This document shows positions 31,890 through 39,910 of a stretch of 64,000 nt of DNA, one piece after another; position 1 is the first letter of the stretch, and every line of letters starts with the position of its first letter. The stretch is taken from positions 83,185 to 147,184 of the forward strand of contig JBFGKE010000004.1 of NCBI GenBank assembly GCA_041576815.1. Reading direction: 5' to 3'. Made by a program: the position numbers and the translations under genes. This stretch comes from SG8-38 sp041576815 (GTDB taxonomy: Bacteria; Myxococcota_A; Polyangia; Polyangiales; Houyiibacteriaceae). Under the pieces are notes generated by a model that saw only the letters and a list, made by a program, of their open reading frames with translations, did not search any database and was not told where the DNA came from.

Positions 31890-32168
31890 CTACTTGTCGC
31901 GAAACACGATCATGCCGTGCGTGAGGTCGTACGGAGAAAGCGCGACGGTGACGCGGTCACCGAGAATCACGCGGATCCGGAACTTGCGCATCCGGCCGCA
32001 CAGCTGCGCGCGCACGGTCGCACCCGAATCCGTCGTCACCTCGAACTGGCCGCCTGCAAAGACCTGCGTGACCACGCCGCTCAGCTTGATGTGGTCATCA
32101 CGCTTGTCTTCCTGCTCGAAATTCCGCTCGAACCTTCTTTTCCTACCTCTAGCGCTGCGTTTCGCCAC
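31890..32168 (-). CDS. infA: Translation initiation factor IF-1 with N-terminal extension
   Basis: 92 residues. The S1/OB domain occupies about 26-92: HIKLSGVVTQVFAGGQFEVT, AQLCGRMRKFRIRVILGDRV and SPYDLTHGMIVFRDK, closely matching IF-1. Ordinary IF-1 is ~72 residues; here about 20 residues rich in Arg, Lys and Glu precede it (RSARGRKRRFERNFEQEDKR). GTG at 32168 has GGAG five bases upstream and no internal start fits, so the extension appears genuine. It may be a second, specialised IF-1. Cotranscribed with bpsA. Confidence 0.92.
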   Translation of the reverse strand: MAKRSARGRKRRFERNFEQEDKRDDHIKLSGVVTQVFAGGQFEVTTDSGATVRAQLCGRMRKFRIRVILGDRVTVALSPYDLTHGMIVFRDK

Positions 32169-32230
32169 TCAGTCTCCTTGTCCTATCGTCGCAACCTAAG
32201 TCCTCTCGGAGGCTGCCGCCACTTTGGCGT

Positions 32231-32246
32231 GTATCTGATTTGATAC
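32231..32246. promoter_or_regulatory. Small inverted repeat in divergent infA / GMC-operon intergenic region
   Basis: GTATC (32231-32235) and GATAC (32242-32246) flank a six-base spacer, in the 134-base gap between infA (minus) and the plus-strand operon. Possible operator; nothing else supports it. Confidence 0.3.
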
Positions 32247-32302
32247 TCACCGCGTACTGCTTTTTGTAGCACCCCCCATGGAAAAGTCAGACGGAACGGA
32301 CC

Positions 32303-32839
32303 ATGGTGACAGGACCGGTGCTCCAGCGACACCCCGATGATGCGTGGACGCTCGCTTCGCCCATGAAGGTTGGGGCTCGGACGCACCGACTGCTGCGAAC
32401 CTTGGTCGATGCGGCGCTCCCAGCGGCCCCCCGCATCGCCACCACGGTCGAGGATGTCGCCCGGCACGCCTTGATCTCGCTTCGATACATGCCCCGCTCC
32501 TCCGCGCGCCTTTTTCTCTGGGCGATGCGGCTCGTCAACTGGTCGCCCTTGTGGCGATTCCGAGGTGTGCGGCCGCTGACCGCGCTGCCCGTCGAGTCCG
32601 CGAGGCGCCACCTCGTCGCCGTGACGCGAAGCCGGTGGCTCCCGGTGCGCTTGCTGATGTACGGACCGCTCGGGCTCTTCATGTCGTCGTATTTCGATCA
32701 AGACTACGTGCACCCGGAGCTCGGCTACGCCCCCGTTCCGTTCGTCGCCTCGAGAATCGAGATGCGCCGTCGGTGGGTTGCCGGACAGGAGCCCGGCGCC
32801 CGCGAAGAAATCCACCATCTCCCGGTGGTGTCGCCATGA
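32303..32839 (+). CDS. Hypothetical protein, probable partner of GMC oxidoreductase
   Basis: 178 residues, no cleavable signal. A helical, Arg-rich protein with a hydrophobic stretch (RWLPVRLLMYGPLGLFMSSY, ~112-131). A small gene of this kind directly before a GMC oxidoreductase often encodes a companion subunit (compare gluconate dehydrogenase subunit 3), and the ATGA overlap with the next gene supports coupled translation. The sequence itself is not recognised; function is by context only. Confidence 0.7.
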   Translation: MVTGPVLQRHPDDAWTLASPMKVGARTHRLLRTLVDAALPAAPRIATTVEDVARHALISLRYMPRSSARLFLWAMRLVNWSPLWRFRGVRPLTALPVESARRHLVAVTRSRWLPVRLLMYGPLGLFMSSYFDQDYVHPELGYAPVPFVASRIEMRRRWVAGQEPGAREEIHHLPVVSP

Positions 32840-34341
32840 CCATCCTGGCCCATCGCGACTACGGTCCGAGCGAGCAACACGACGCCGACGTCGTCGTGAT
32901 CGGCACGGGGGCGGGCGGCGCCGTCGTCGGCACCGAGCTCGCCGAAGCCGGCCGGGACGTGCTGTTTCTCGAGGAAGGTGCCTACCATCCGACCAGCAGC
33001 TTCAACCCCTATGTGACCGAGTCGATTCCGCGCCTCTATCGGGACGCGGGCGGCACGATCATCTTGGGGAGGCCGCCGATCCCTTACGCCGAGGGACGCT
33101 GTGTCGGCGGTGGCACCGTGGTCAACGGCGGCATGGCTTGGCGACCGCCCGAAGCCGTTCTCGCCGAGTGGGAGCGCATCACCGGGCAACCCGACCTCGG
33201 TCCGAAGGCGATGGAAGCTTTGTTCGACCGCGTCGAGGCGCGTGTGCACGCAAAGCCGCAGCACCCGTCATCGGTGGGCGAGGACAGTCGGATCCTCGAG
33301 GAGGGCGCACGCAAGCTCGGTTGGCGCTACGAGCACAACCGTCGCGCGCAAGATCGCTGCGTCGGCTCCAACCAGTGCGTCACCGGTTGCCCGACCGGTG
33401 CGAAGCAATCGACGCTCCTGAGCTACATGCCACGCGCCATGTCGAATGGGGCTCGGTGCCTCACGGAGGTTCGCGCCAAGCGCCTGTGGATCGAGAACGG
33501 ACGATGCGTCGGCGTCTTCGGCACGGCGATCAATCCGAGAACGCGCGAGCAAGAAATCGACGTGCGCGTTCGCGCGAAAGCCGTCGTCGTCGCCTGCGGG
33601 GCGGTCCAAACGCCGTTTTTGCTCCTTGGCCATCGCCTCGGCCGCCCGAGCGGGCAGCTCGGCAAGAACTTCCTCTGCCACCCCAACGCCAAGGTCGTCG
33701 GGATCTACCCTAGAGACATTTTCGCGTGGCAGGGCGTGAGCCAGGCCGGCCAGATTCGAGAGTTCCGCGACGAGGGCATTCTCATGGCCGAAAACGCCGT
33801 CCCACCGGGCACCGCGGCCGCCCAGATCCCGTTCCTCGGCCAAGAAGCGCTCGACCTGATGAAGCGATACAACGCGATGGCCATGACGGGCGTGCTCGTC
33901 GAGGATTCTCATGCCGGCCGGGTGACGCGAAGCTTCGGCGCGCCCATGGCGCGGTACAGCATCACCCGCTACGACCACGAGAGATTTCTCCGCGGCGCTC
34001 ACCACCTCGCCACCCTGCACTTCGAAATGGGCGCCGACGAGGTGATTTTGCCCTTCAGCAACTTCCACGTGGCCAAGAGCATCGACGACCTCGCCTCGAT
34101 TCCACGCACCCAGAGGTCACGCAGCACGATCGAGCTGTTCACGGTGCACATGATGGGCACCTGCCGAATGGGGAGCCGTGCGCACCGGTCCGTCGTGAAT
34201 CTCGACGGGGAGCTTTGGGACCTTCCCGGCTGTTACGTGGCGGACGCCGGCTTGTTCCCAACGGCCGTCGGTGTGAACCCGCAGATCACGATCATGGCGC
34301 TCGCCACGCGAGTCGCGCAACGGCTCCGACTTCCGAATTGA
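32836..34341 (+). CDS. GMC family FAD-dependent oxidoreductase with Cys-rich motif
   Basis: 501 residues. The FAD-binding motif VVIGTGAGGAVVGTELAEAG begins at ~20, GRCVGGGTVVNGGM is the second FAD signature, and the active site has His in HMMGTCRMGS and Asn in VGVNPQITIMALATR. A cluster CVGSNQCVTGCPTGAKQS (~175-193) is typical of the subgroup acting on sterols or long-chain alcohols. It oxidises an alcohol, perhaps a sterol or fatty alcohol; the substrate is inference. The frame is open upstream, but ATG at 32836 overlaps the previous stop. Confidence 0.9.
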   Translation: MTILAHRDYGPSEQHDADVVVIGTGAGGAVVGTELAEAGRDVLFLEEGAYHPTSSFNPYVTESIPRLYRDAGGTIILGRPPIPYAEGRCVGGGTVVNGGMAWRPPEAVLAEWERITGQPDLGPKAMEALFDRVEARVHAKPQHPSSVGEDSRILEEGARKLGWRYEHNRRAQDRCVGSNQCVTGCPTGAKQSTLLSYMPRAMSNGARCLTEVRAKRLWIENGRCVGVFGTAINPRTREQEIDVRVRAKAVVVACGAVQTPFLLLGHRLGRPSGQLGKNFLCHPNAKVVGIYPRDIFAWQGVSQAGQIREFRDEGILMAENAVPPGTAAAQIPFLGQEALDLMKRYNAMAMTGVLVEDSHAGRVTRSFGAPMARYSITRYDHERFLRGAHHLATLHFEMGADEVILPFSNFHVAKSIDDLASIPRTQRSRSTIELFTVHMMGTCRMGSRAHRSVVNLDGELWDLPGCYVADAGLFPTAVGVNPQITIMALATRVAQRLRLPN

Positions 34342-34377
34342 CATTCTGCGAGCTTTTGAGCACACCCTAGCTCTCCG

Positions 34378-35382
34378 ATGCTCGACCTACCGCGGCTCAA
34401 ACGCATCCGTCTGATGAGGCGGCCGATCGGCCAGGTGTTCTTTGCAAACGTGGTGCTGACGCCGAACTACAATCTGCTGCCGGGCGTCGACATCGAGCTC
34501 GAAGGTCTCGGGAACGTTCCGAGCGAGCCGGTGATTTATGCCATGAACCACACCGACCGCTTCAACTACTTCCCTTTCATGTACCGCATGTGGAAGCTCG
34601 AGGAGCGCTTTATCACGGTATGGGTGAAGGGGAAGTATTACGAAAACCCGCTGGTCGGGGCGTTCATGGAGCTCACCAGCAACCTCCCCACCGTTTCGCG
34701 TGGCTACATCATCGCCAAAGACTTCGCCTTGACGATGGGTCGACGGCCGACTGAGGCCGAGTACGACACGTTGCGTGCGCTGGTGAACGCGGACGCCGCG
34801 CCCGATCAGGACCCGGGCACGGTCGACGTTTCCGCGATCCCCCCAAAATTGTTCGATACCAAGCGAAACGTCCTCGGGCTCGACTTCGACCCCTCCCGAG
34901 AAACGTACGCGCGTGGCGTCAATCGGGTATTTGCAGCGATGATGCGCGAGTTCGTCAGGCTGAACGAGCGCTCGTTCGAGCTCGGCCTCGACCTGCTGGT
35001 CTTTCCGCAGGGCACTCGCTCGATTCGGCTGCCGAGAGGTCGCATCGGCATGATGGAGATCGCGCTCCGGTACCAGAAGACGATCGTGCCGATTGGGTGC
35101 AATGGCTGCGACCTCGTCTACACGGGCTCCGTTCCGATCGCCAAGTCTGGACGAATCGTGTACCGAATTGGCGAACCGATCACGTACGACGATCTCTCGG
35201 ACTTTCACATCGACGAGCCGTTCGAGCCCTTCTCGGCGGAGGCCGAGCACCGGTACCGCAATCGATTTCAGGGCGCCGTCGACCTCGTCATGAATCGCAT
35301 CAACGAGCTGCTCGACCCGCAGTATCAGTTCAGCGAAGACATGAAGAGCACGGGCGTCCGCGGTACGTCGCGTTTCATCTAA
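34378..35382 (+). CDS. Lysophospholipid/glycerol acyltransferase family protein
   Basis: 334 residues with the PlsC-type acyltransferase fold. Motif I reads NHTDRFNYFPF: the catalytic His is present but the Asp normally four residues further on is displaced (His-Thr-Asp). Motif III is LVFPQGTRSIRLPRG and motif IV IVPIGCNG. An insert of ~60 residues (120-180) separates motifs I and III. It probably transfers an acyl group to a lysolipid or other lipid alcohol at the membrane. It follows the GMC gene by 36 bases, probably in the same operon. Confidence 0.82.
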   Translation: MLDLPRLKRIRLMRRPIGQVFFANVVLTPNYNLLPGVDIELEGLGNVPSEPVIYAMNHTDRFNYFPFMYRMWKLEERFITVWVKGKYYENPLVGAFMELTSNLPTVSRGYIIAKDFALTMGRRPTEAEYDTLRALVNADAAPDQDPGTVDVSAIPPKLFDTKRNVLGLDFDPSRETYARGVNRVFAAMMREFVRLNERSFELGLDLLVFPQGTRSIRLPRGRIGMMEIALRYQKTIVPIGCNGCDLVYTGSVPIAKSGRIVYRIGEPITYDDLSDFHIDEPFEPFSAEAEHRYRNRFQGAVDLVMNRINELLDPQYQFSEDMKSTGVRGTSRFI

Positions 35383-35403
35383 CCGTCACGGTTGTTCGCG
35401 TTG

Positions 35404-36777
35404 ATGAATCGAGCTAGACCCCTCCCCGTGGACGCGCTCCAAGCTTTGAGGGATGCGACGGAGCCCAAGCCGGTCGTGGCAATCAACGGTGGAGCCGTCG
35501 CTGGGTCGGAGGCAGCGGCCGCGTGCGCCGCCCGAGGCGCGATCCCGGTGGTATTCGAACAAGGCGCCCGTCCCTACGGCAAGATCGAGGACGGTCTGCC
35601 GCGTTGGCACGAGAAGCTTCGCGACAAAGAATATCGCAAGATCGACGAGAACCTGGGAAGTGAGCGCGTGATCTTCGTGCCCAGCACGGAGGTCGGGGCC
35701 GACCTGCCTTGGAGCGACCTCTACGGGGACCTGGGGTTCAGCGCGATTCTGCTCGCCAACGGCGCATGGCGTGACCGGTCGCTCCCCGTGACAGGCGCGG
35801 ATGCCTACGAAGGCCGCGGCCTCGTCTATCAAAACGAGTTCGTGTACTGGTTCAACCACTACGACGACGAGGGCTACGATGGGCCGGTCTTCGAGATTCC
35901 AGACGACGTGATCGTCATCGGTGGCGGGCTCGCGTCGATCGACGTCGTCAAAATCGTCAACCTCGAGCTCTACGCGAGGGCTTTGCGAGAGCGCGGCATC
36001 GATGTCGACATCGTGCAAATGGAGATCAAGGGCATCCCACGGACGCTCGAGGCGCATGGCCTCACGGCCGAAGAGCTGGGCGTCAAAGGCTGCACCCTCT
36101 ACTATCGCCGTCGCAAACAGGACATGCCCCTCGCGAGCGCCAAAGACCCCACGCCAGAGCAGTTGACGAAGCTCGAGGCGGCGCGCGCGAAGATCATGGA
36201 TCGCGTGATTCGAAAGTATCTCGTGCGGTTCGTCGAGCTCGCCCGGCCGCTTCAAACCATCGTCGAGGGTGATCGACTCACGGGGATCCGATTCCAAAAG
36301 ACCGAGGTGGTCGACGGCCGCGTTCGAGGCCTAGAAGGCACCGAGTTCGACGTTCGTGCGTCCATGGTGATCAGCTCGATCGGAAGCATTCCGCGACCGA
36401 TCGACGGTATTCCAACCAAGGGCGAGCTGTACCACTACGACGACTGGGACACCGGCGAGGTGCACGGCCTGCCGGGTGTGTTTGGCCTCGGAAACGTGCT
36501 CACCGGCAAAGGCAACATCAAAGACAGCCGTGAAAACGCGATCGAGATCGTGGAGGAAGTGGTTGCTGCTTACCTCGGTGTTGGCGACGAGCCCGAGGAA
36601 GCGCCCCAGGCCAAGTCGAAGGCGGTCGAAGCCGTTGCCGAAGAGGCGACTGCGGGTCGGCGCATGAAGATCGACGCGATGAGGCAGCTCGCCGATCGAA
36701 TCGCCGAACGCTACGAGGCGATTGGTTACTCCAACTACGAGAGTTGGATCGAATCCCACAAGGTGCGCTCGCCTTGA
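35404..36777 (+). CDS. FAD/NAD(P)-dependent oxidoreductase (adrenodoxin-reductase-like)
   Basis: 457 residues. A dinucleotide fold near the N-terminus has a degenerate glycine motif (INGGAVAGSEAAAACAARGA) and a second one is exact (DVIVIGGGLASIDVVKIVNL, ~176). The C-terminal part has the ATG-like segment VFGLGNVLTGKGNIKDSREN. This layout fits glutamate-synthase-small-subunit and ferredoxin-NADP reductase relatives that pass electrons between NAD(P)H and an iron-sulfur protein. It could serve the ferredoxin at 14589, which is speculative. The C-terminus carries a charged, Ala/Glu-rich linker and a helical tail. ATG at 35404 lacks a clear ribosome site. Confidence 0.8.
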   Translation: MNRARPLPVDALQALRDATEPKPVVAINGGAVAGSEAAAACAARGAIPVVFEQGARPYGKIEDGLPRWHEKLRDKEYRKIDENLGSERVIFVPSTEVGADLPWSDLYGDLGFSAILLANGAWRDRSLPVTGADAYEGRGLVYQNEFVYWFNHYDDEGYDGPVFEIPDDVIVIGGGLASIDVVKIVNLELYARALRERGIDVDIVQMEIKGIPRTLEAHGLTAEELGVKGCTLYYRRRKQDMPLASAKDPTPEQLTKLEAARAKIMDRVIRKYLVRFVELARPLQTIVEGDRLTGIRFQKTEVVDGRVRGLEGTEFDVRASMVISSIGSIPRPIDGIPTKGELYHYDDWDTGEVHGLPGVFGLGNVLTGKGNIKDSRENAIEIVEEVVAAYLGVGDEPEEAPQAKSKAVEAVAEEATAGRRMKIDAMRQLADRIAERYEAIGYSNYESWIESHKVRSP

Positions 36778-37436
36778 GACGAGCGAAGCAAGCTAGCGTG
36801 CTTCGGGCGGCGTTCGTCGTCGTGTTGCTGCTCGGAATCGGCGCATCGACCGTGGGCGCTCAGGAACGCCGCGTCGAGTTTCGTTTCCAGGGCGGGATGA
36901 AGCTGGGGGTGCCGATTTTTCTCAACGTCGACCGCAGCATCGTCAAACCGGGCGGCAGCGTCATGGGTTGGGCCGGCTTCGACATCGGATGGTTCGTCGC
37001 CGACTTCGGGCTAGGGCTGCAATGGACTGCAGTCGACACGAACAAAGTCCCCGAGATCATCGGACCTGCCGGCCTCGAGCCGCTCACGCGTCTTCACTTC
37101 TCGCCGGGGGTGCGATTGCAGGTGCCCTCCATCGACGCCGTCCTGCCTTACATCACCGGCTCGTTCGACGCGAACATATGGAACTTCCCGGCGTTTGGAA
37201 GCGGCTGCGGGTGGTACTACTGCCGCAACGACGGCGGCGGGAAGTTCACCCCGGGCTTTTCGGGCAAGGGCGGAGTCGCGATTCGTCTCAAAAACGACGT
37301 ATACCTCGACGTGGGCCTGCAGTACTCGCTCAGCGGCAAGGGGTTCTTCTTCGAGCGCAAGCAGTGGTGGGTCGAGCCCTTCATCGGCTTCATCTACCGA
37401 AGCGACAAGGACCGGCTGAGCGGCACCGGGCTCTAG
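36774..37436 (+). CDS. Hypothetical outer-membrane beta-barrel-like protein
   Basis: 220 residues from TTG at 36774 (overlapping the previous stop) or 212 from GTG at 36798. Either way a signal peptide follows (AAFVVVLLLGIGASTVGAQE, cleavage likely after GAQ). The mature part has alternating aromatic and Gly-rich strands (GWAGFDIGWFVADFGLGLQW, VYLDVGLQYSLSG, WWVEPFIGFIYRSD), as in small outer-membrane barrels. Two Cys lie close together in GCGWYYC. No named family is recognised. Confidence 0.7.
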   Translation: MRRAKQASVLRAAFVVVLLLGIGASTVGAQERRVEFRFQGGMKLGVPIFLNVDRSIVKPGGSVMGWAGFDIGWFVADFGLGLQWTAVDTNKVPEIIGPAGLEPLTRLHFSPGVRLQVPSIDAVLPYITGSFDANIWNFPAFGSGCGWYYCRNDGGGKFTPGFSGKGGVAIRLKNDVYLDVGLQYSLSGKGFFFERKQWWVEPFIGFIYRSDKDRLSGTGL

Positions 37437-39014
37437 TCACCACCACCAAACGACCACGGCGAAGGCGAGCGCCAAGAGAGCGCCCGCTTGAAGCCGGTAG
37501 TCCCGAAAAGAAAAGCGCCCGGCTGCGACCGCCGCATCCTCTGGACGCCACAGATGCGGCTCTACGGCGCCGGCGTTCGGAGCCGGCGTGGCAAGGCTCG
37601 TCCCAGCGACCAAAACGAGCCCGAGCGCCAACATGACGACCGCTGCATAGAGGTACTGAAGCTGGAACAGACCGAGGATCTCGACCCCGACCCACCCGAG
37701 GACGCCGACGGGAACGCCGACGACCAGGCCCGCAAGAGCGCCTGCCCGGTTGGCGCGCGGCCAAAACAAACCGAGCAAGAACACCGCGACGACGGGAGGC
37801 GTGAGATACGAAAGGATCGACTGGAGATACTGCCACAGCGTTGGAAAACGAGAGATCTGCGGCGTCCAGACGACGGCGAGCACCATGAACGCCAGCGTCG
37901 CCATTCGGCCCCGAAATGCGAGCTGCTGCGTCGTGAGGTCGGGACGGGCCGCCTTCACGAAGTCCATGGTGAAGAGGGTCGACGCCGAGTGGAGGATCGC
38001 TTCCAGGCTCGACAGCATGGCCGCCGCCAGGACCGCGAGCATGAAACCGCGGAGGCCGAACGGTAGGAGATCGAATGCGAGCGTCGGAAATACCAAGTCG
38101 GGCCGGTCGAGCTCCGGATACAGCACCGTCGCGAAGACCCCCGGCAAGATCAAGATGAAGAGGTTCGGAAGCTTGAGCAGCCCAGCGAACAACGCGCCGT
38201 AGCGACCGTCGTCGAGCGTTCGTGCGCCGAGCGCGCGCTGGATGATGAACTGGTTGGTGCACCAGAAGTACATGCCAACGATGAAGACGCCGGCAATGCC
38301 CGGCCAGGGCATGATCGGGTCACTCGGAGGCTGCATCAGGTGCAGGGCGCCCGGACCCGCCGCGTCGACCACGGCGTCCCATGACGGAACCGCCTGCCAA
38401 GCGAGGACGGAAATCACGATGCCGCCAGCGAGGATCAGGAGGGCTTGAAGGGCGTCGTTGGCGACCACTGCGCCGAGGCCCCCGAACGCGATGTACACAC
38501 CGGCTGCAAGCGCGGCCACGGTAATGGTGATCCAAATCGACACGCCGGGAAGCAGCGTCTGAAGGACCATCGCGCCGGCATAGAGGGAGCCCGGCGCATC
38601 GACCAGCATGCTGGTGAGCAGCAGCATCGCCGAGAACGCGAGTCTCGGCCCACGGCCGAAACGCCGCTCGAGGTACTCGGGCGCGGTATAGATACGCGCA
38701 CGCAAGAAGACGGGGAGAAAGAACACCGCAAACAACACGAGCAGAAGGGCCGGCATCCATTCGTAGTGAAAGACGCTGATGCCGTGGTGATAGCCGGCGC
38801 CCGGGAGACCCACGAAGCTGCTGCCACCCATGTTGGCGACGTAAAACGAAAGCCCGATGATCGGCCATCGCATGCGGTGCCCCGCGAGAAAGTACCCTTC
38901 GGCGCCCTCACCGCGCGTGCGTCTCGCGAAGAACCATCCAAACGCAACGCGTGTCGTCACGACGTAGCCGATGAGAATCGCGATGTCCCAGGCGCCGACC
39001 TCGAGCTCAGGCAT
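37437..39014 (-). CDS. Sodium:solute symporter (SSS family)
   Basis: 525 residues and about 13-14 membrane helices. The N-terminal region GYFLAGHRMRWPIIGLSFYV followed by NMGGSSFVGLPGAGY is the SSS core start with the sodium-site helix. The sugar- or myo-inositol-type layout (YTAPEYLERRFG, then the GAVVANDALQALLILAGGI segment) places it near SGLT-like transporters. The substrate is uncertain. It ends one base after the stop of the convergent barrel gene and is preceded by two small genes in the same direction. Confidence 0.93.
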   Translation of the reverse strand: MPELEVGAWDIAILIGYVVTTRVAFGWFFARRTRGEGAEGYFLAGHRMRWPIIGLSFYVANMGGSSFVGLPGAGYHHGISVFHYEWMPALLLVLFAVFFLPVFLRARIYTAPEYLERRFGRGPRLAFSAMLLLTSMLVDAPGSLYAGAMVLQTLLPGVSIWITITVAALAAGVYIAFGGLGAVVANDALQALLILAGGIVISVLAWQAVPSWDAVVDAAGPGALHLMQPPSDPIMPWPGIAGVFIVGMYFWCTNQFIIQRALGARTLDDGRYGALFAGLLKLPNLFILILPGVFATVLYPELDRPDLVFPTLAFDLLPFGLRGFMLAVLAAAMLSSLEAILHSASTLFTMDFVKAARPDLTTQQLAFRGRMATLAFMVLAVVWTPQISRFPTLWQYLQSILSYLTPPVVAVFLLGLFWPRANRAGALAGLVVGVPVGVLGWVGVEILGLFQLQYLYAAVVMLALGLVLVAGTSLATPAPNAGAVEPHLWRPEDAAVAAGRFSFRDYRLQAGALLALAFAVVVWWW

Positions 39015-39023
39015 GGGGCGGTT

Positions 39024-39413
39024 CTACGTTGCGGACGGCAACAACGCCCATAGGATCAGCGCGCCGAGCACGATCGGGAAGAGGCAGTTGATGCGGATTG
39101 CTTTGGGGGAAAGGCTCGTCCACCAATCGATCAGGGCTTTGAACCGATCGATGCCGATGAACGGTAGGATGACGGCCGCGATGAGCGCCAGAGCGCCCAT
39201 GATCTGGAGAAACAAGGGCGCGCGAGAAACCGGGGCGGCAAACCAGAGGGCGAGACCGAAGACGAGCCGAATCGCCACCGCGAACCAAAGACCTCCAAAA
39301 GTGCCGAAGCCGGCGACGAAGCTCTTCATGCGCAAGGGGGCGAGAACACCCCACACCCCGATCAGGACGGTCAGGACGCCAAGCAGCCCCGAAATCTCGA
39401 CCGCGAGAGGCAC
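39024..39413 (-). CDS. Small hypothetical membrane protein
   Basis: 129 residues from GTG at 39413, one base after the preceding stop; an upstream ATG at 39464 would add 17 residues inside the previous gene. Four hydrophobic helices (ISGLLGVLTVLIGVWGVLAP, GLWFAVAIRLVFGLALWF, IMGALALIAAVILPFIG, LFPIVLGALILWALL). It sits ten bases ahead of the sodium symporter gene, perhaps as an accessory protein. No family recognised. Confidence 0.7.
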   Translation of the reverse strand: MPLAVEISGLLGVLTVLIGVWGVLAPLRMKSFVAGFGTFGGLWFAVAIRLVFGLALWFAAPVSRAPLFLQIMGALALIAAVILPFIGIDRFKALIDWWTSLSPKAIRINCLFPIVLGALILWALLPSAT

Positions 39414-39414
39414 T

Positions 39415-39837
39415 TCAGCGCTGCCCCTCCCGCGCCTCGGATACCGGTTCGGGGACCGGTTCATACACCGGCAACGCGCGCTCGAGCTGATCGGCCGTCT
39501 TCGCGACGGCGTGCATCGCGATCTCCAAGTCGGCGAGCTCCATGTGATCGACCATCACCGTGTGACGCACGACGTACACGTCGCCGTCGAGACACAGCGA
39601 GCCGACGGCGAGGTTGAAGCTCTGCTGAAGGGCCGCTTCGGGGGCCATGCGTTCGGCGCGGCAGCACGCAGACGAAAAATCCACCCAAGCTCGGCCCATC
39701 GCTTCGTGGTGTGTGACGATGACCGCCTGCATGCGGCCGTTTGGATAGTCGAATACGACCTTGAAATGGTTGTCGTGGTCCTCGGCCAGCTCATAGCTGG
39801 ACCTCGCGTGATCCATGATGTCGGTCCACGTCGGCAC
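39415..39837 (-). CDS. Hypothetical YbjN/T3SS-chaperone-like protein
   Basis: 140 residues from GTG at 39837; the open frame beyond that is antisense to the acyl-CoA synthetase. Alternating strands and a C-terminal helix (HFKVVFDYPNGRMQAVIVTH; SLCLDGDVYVVRHTVMVDHM; HAVAKTADQLERALP) recall the YbjN/type III chaperone-like fold, proteins that often bind other proteins. This is a fold-level impression without a firm family match. First of three minus-strand genes ending with the symporter; divergent from the acyl-CoA synthetase with 73 bases between. Confidence 0.65.
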   Translation of the reverse strand: MPTWTDIMDHARSSYELAEDHDNHFKVVFDYPNGRMQAVIVTHHEAMGRAWVDFSSACCRAERMAPEAALQQSFNLAVGSLCLDGDVYVVRHTVMVDHMELADLEIAMHAVAKTADQLERALPVYEPVPEPVSEAREGQR

Positions 39838-39910
39838 GGGCCGCTCGTTGTACCATGGCGCCCGAAAAAAGTGGCTCGAATCCGGGCGCGCGCGTCGTAC
39901 ACTTCCCGAC

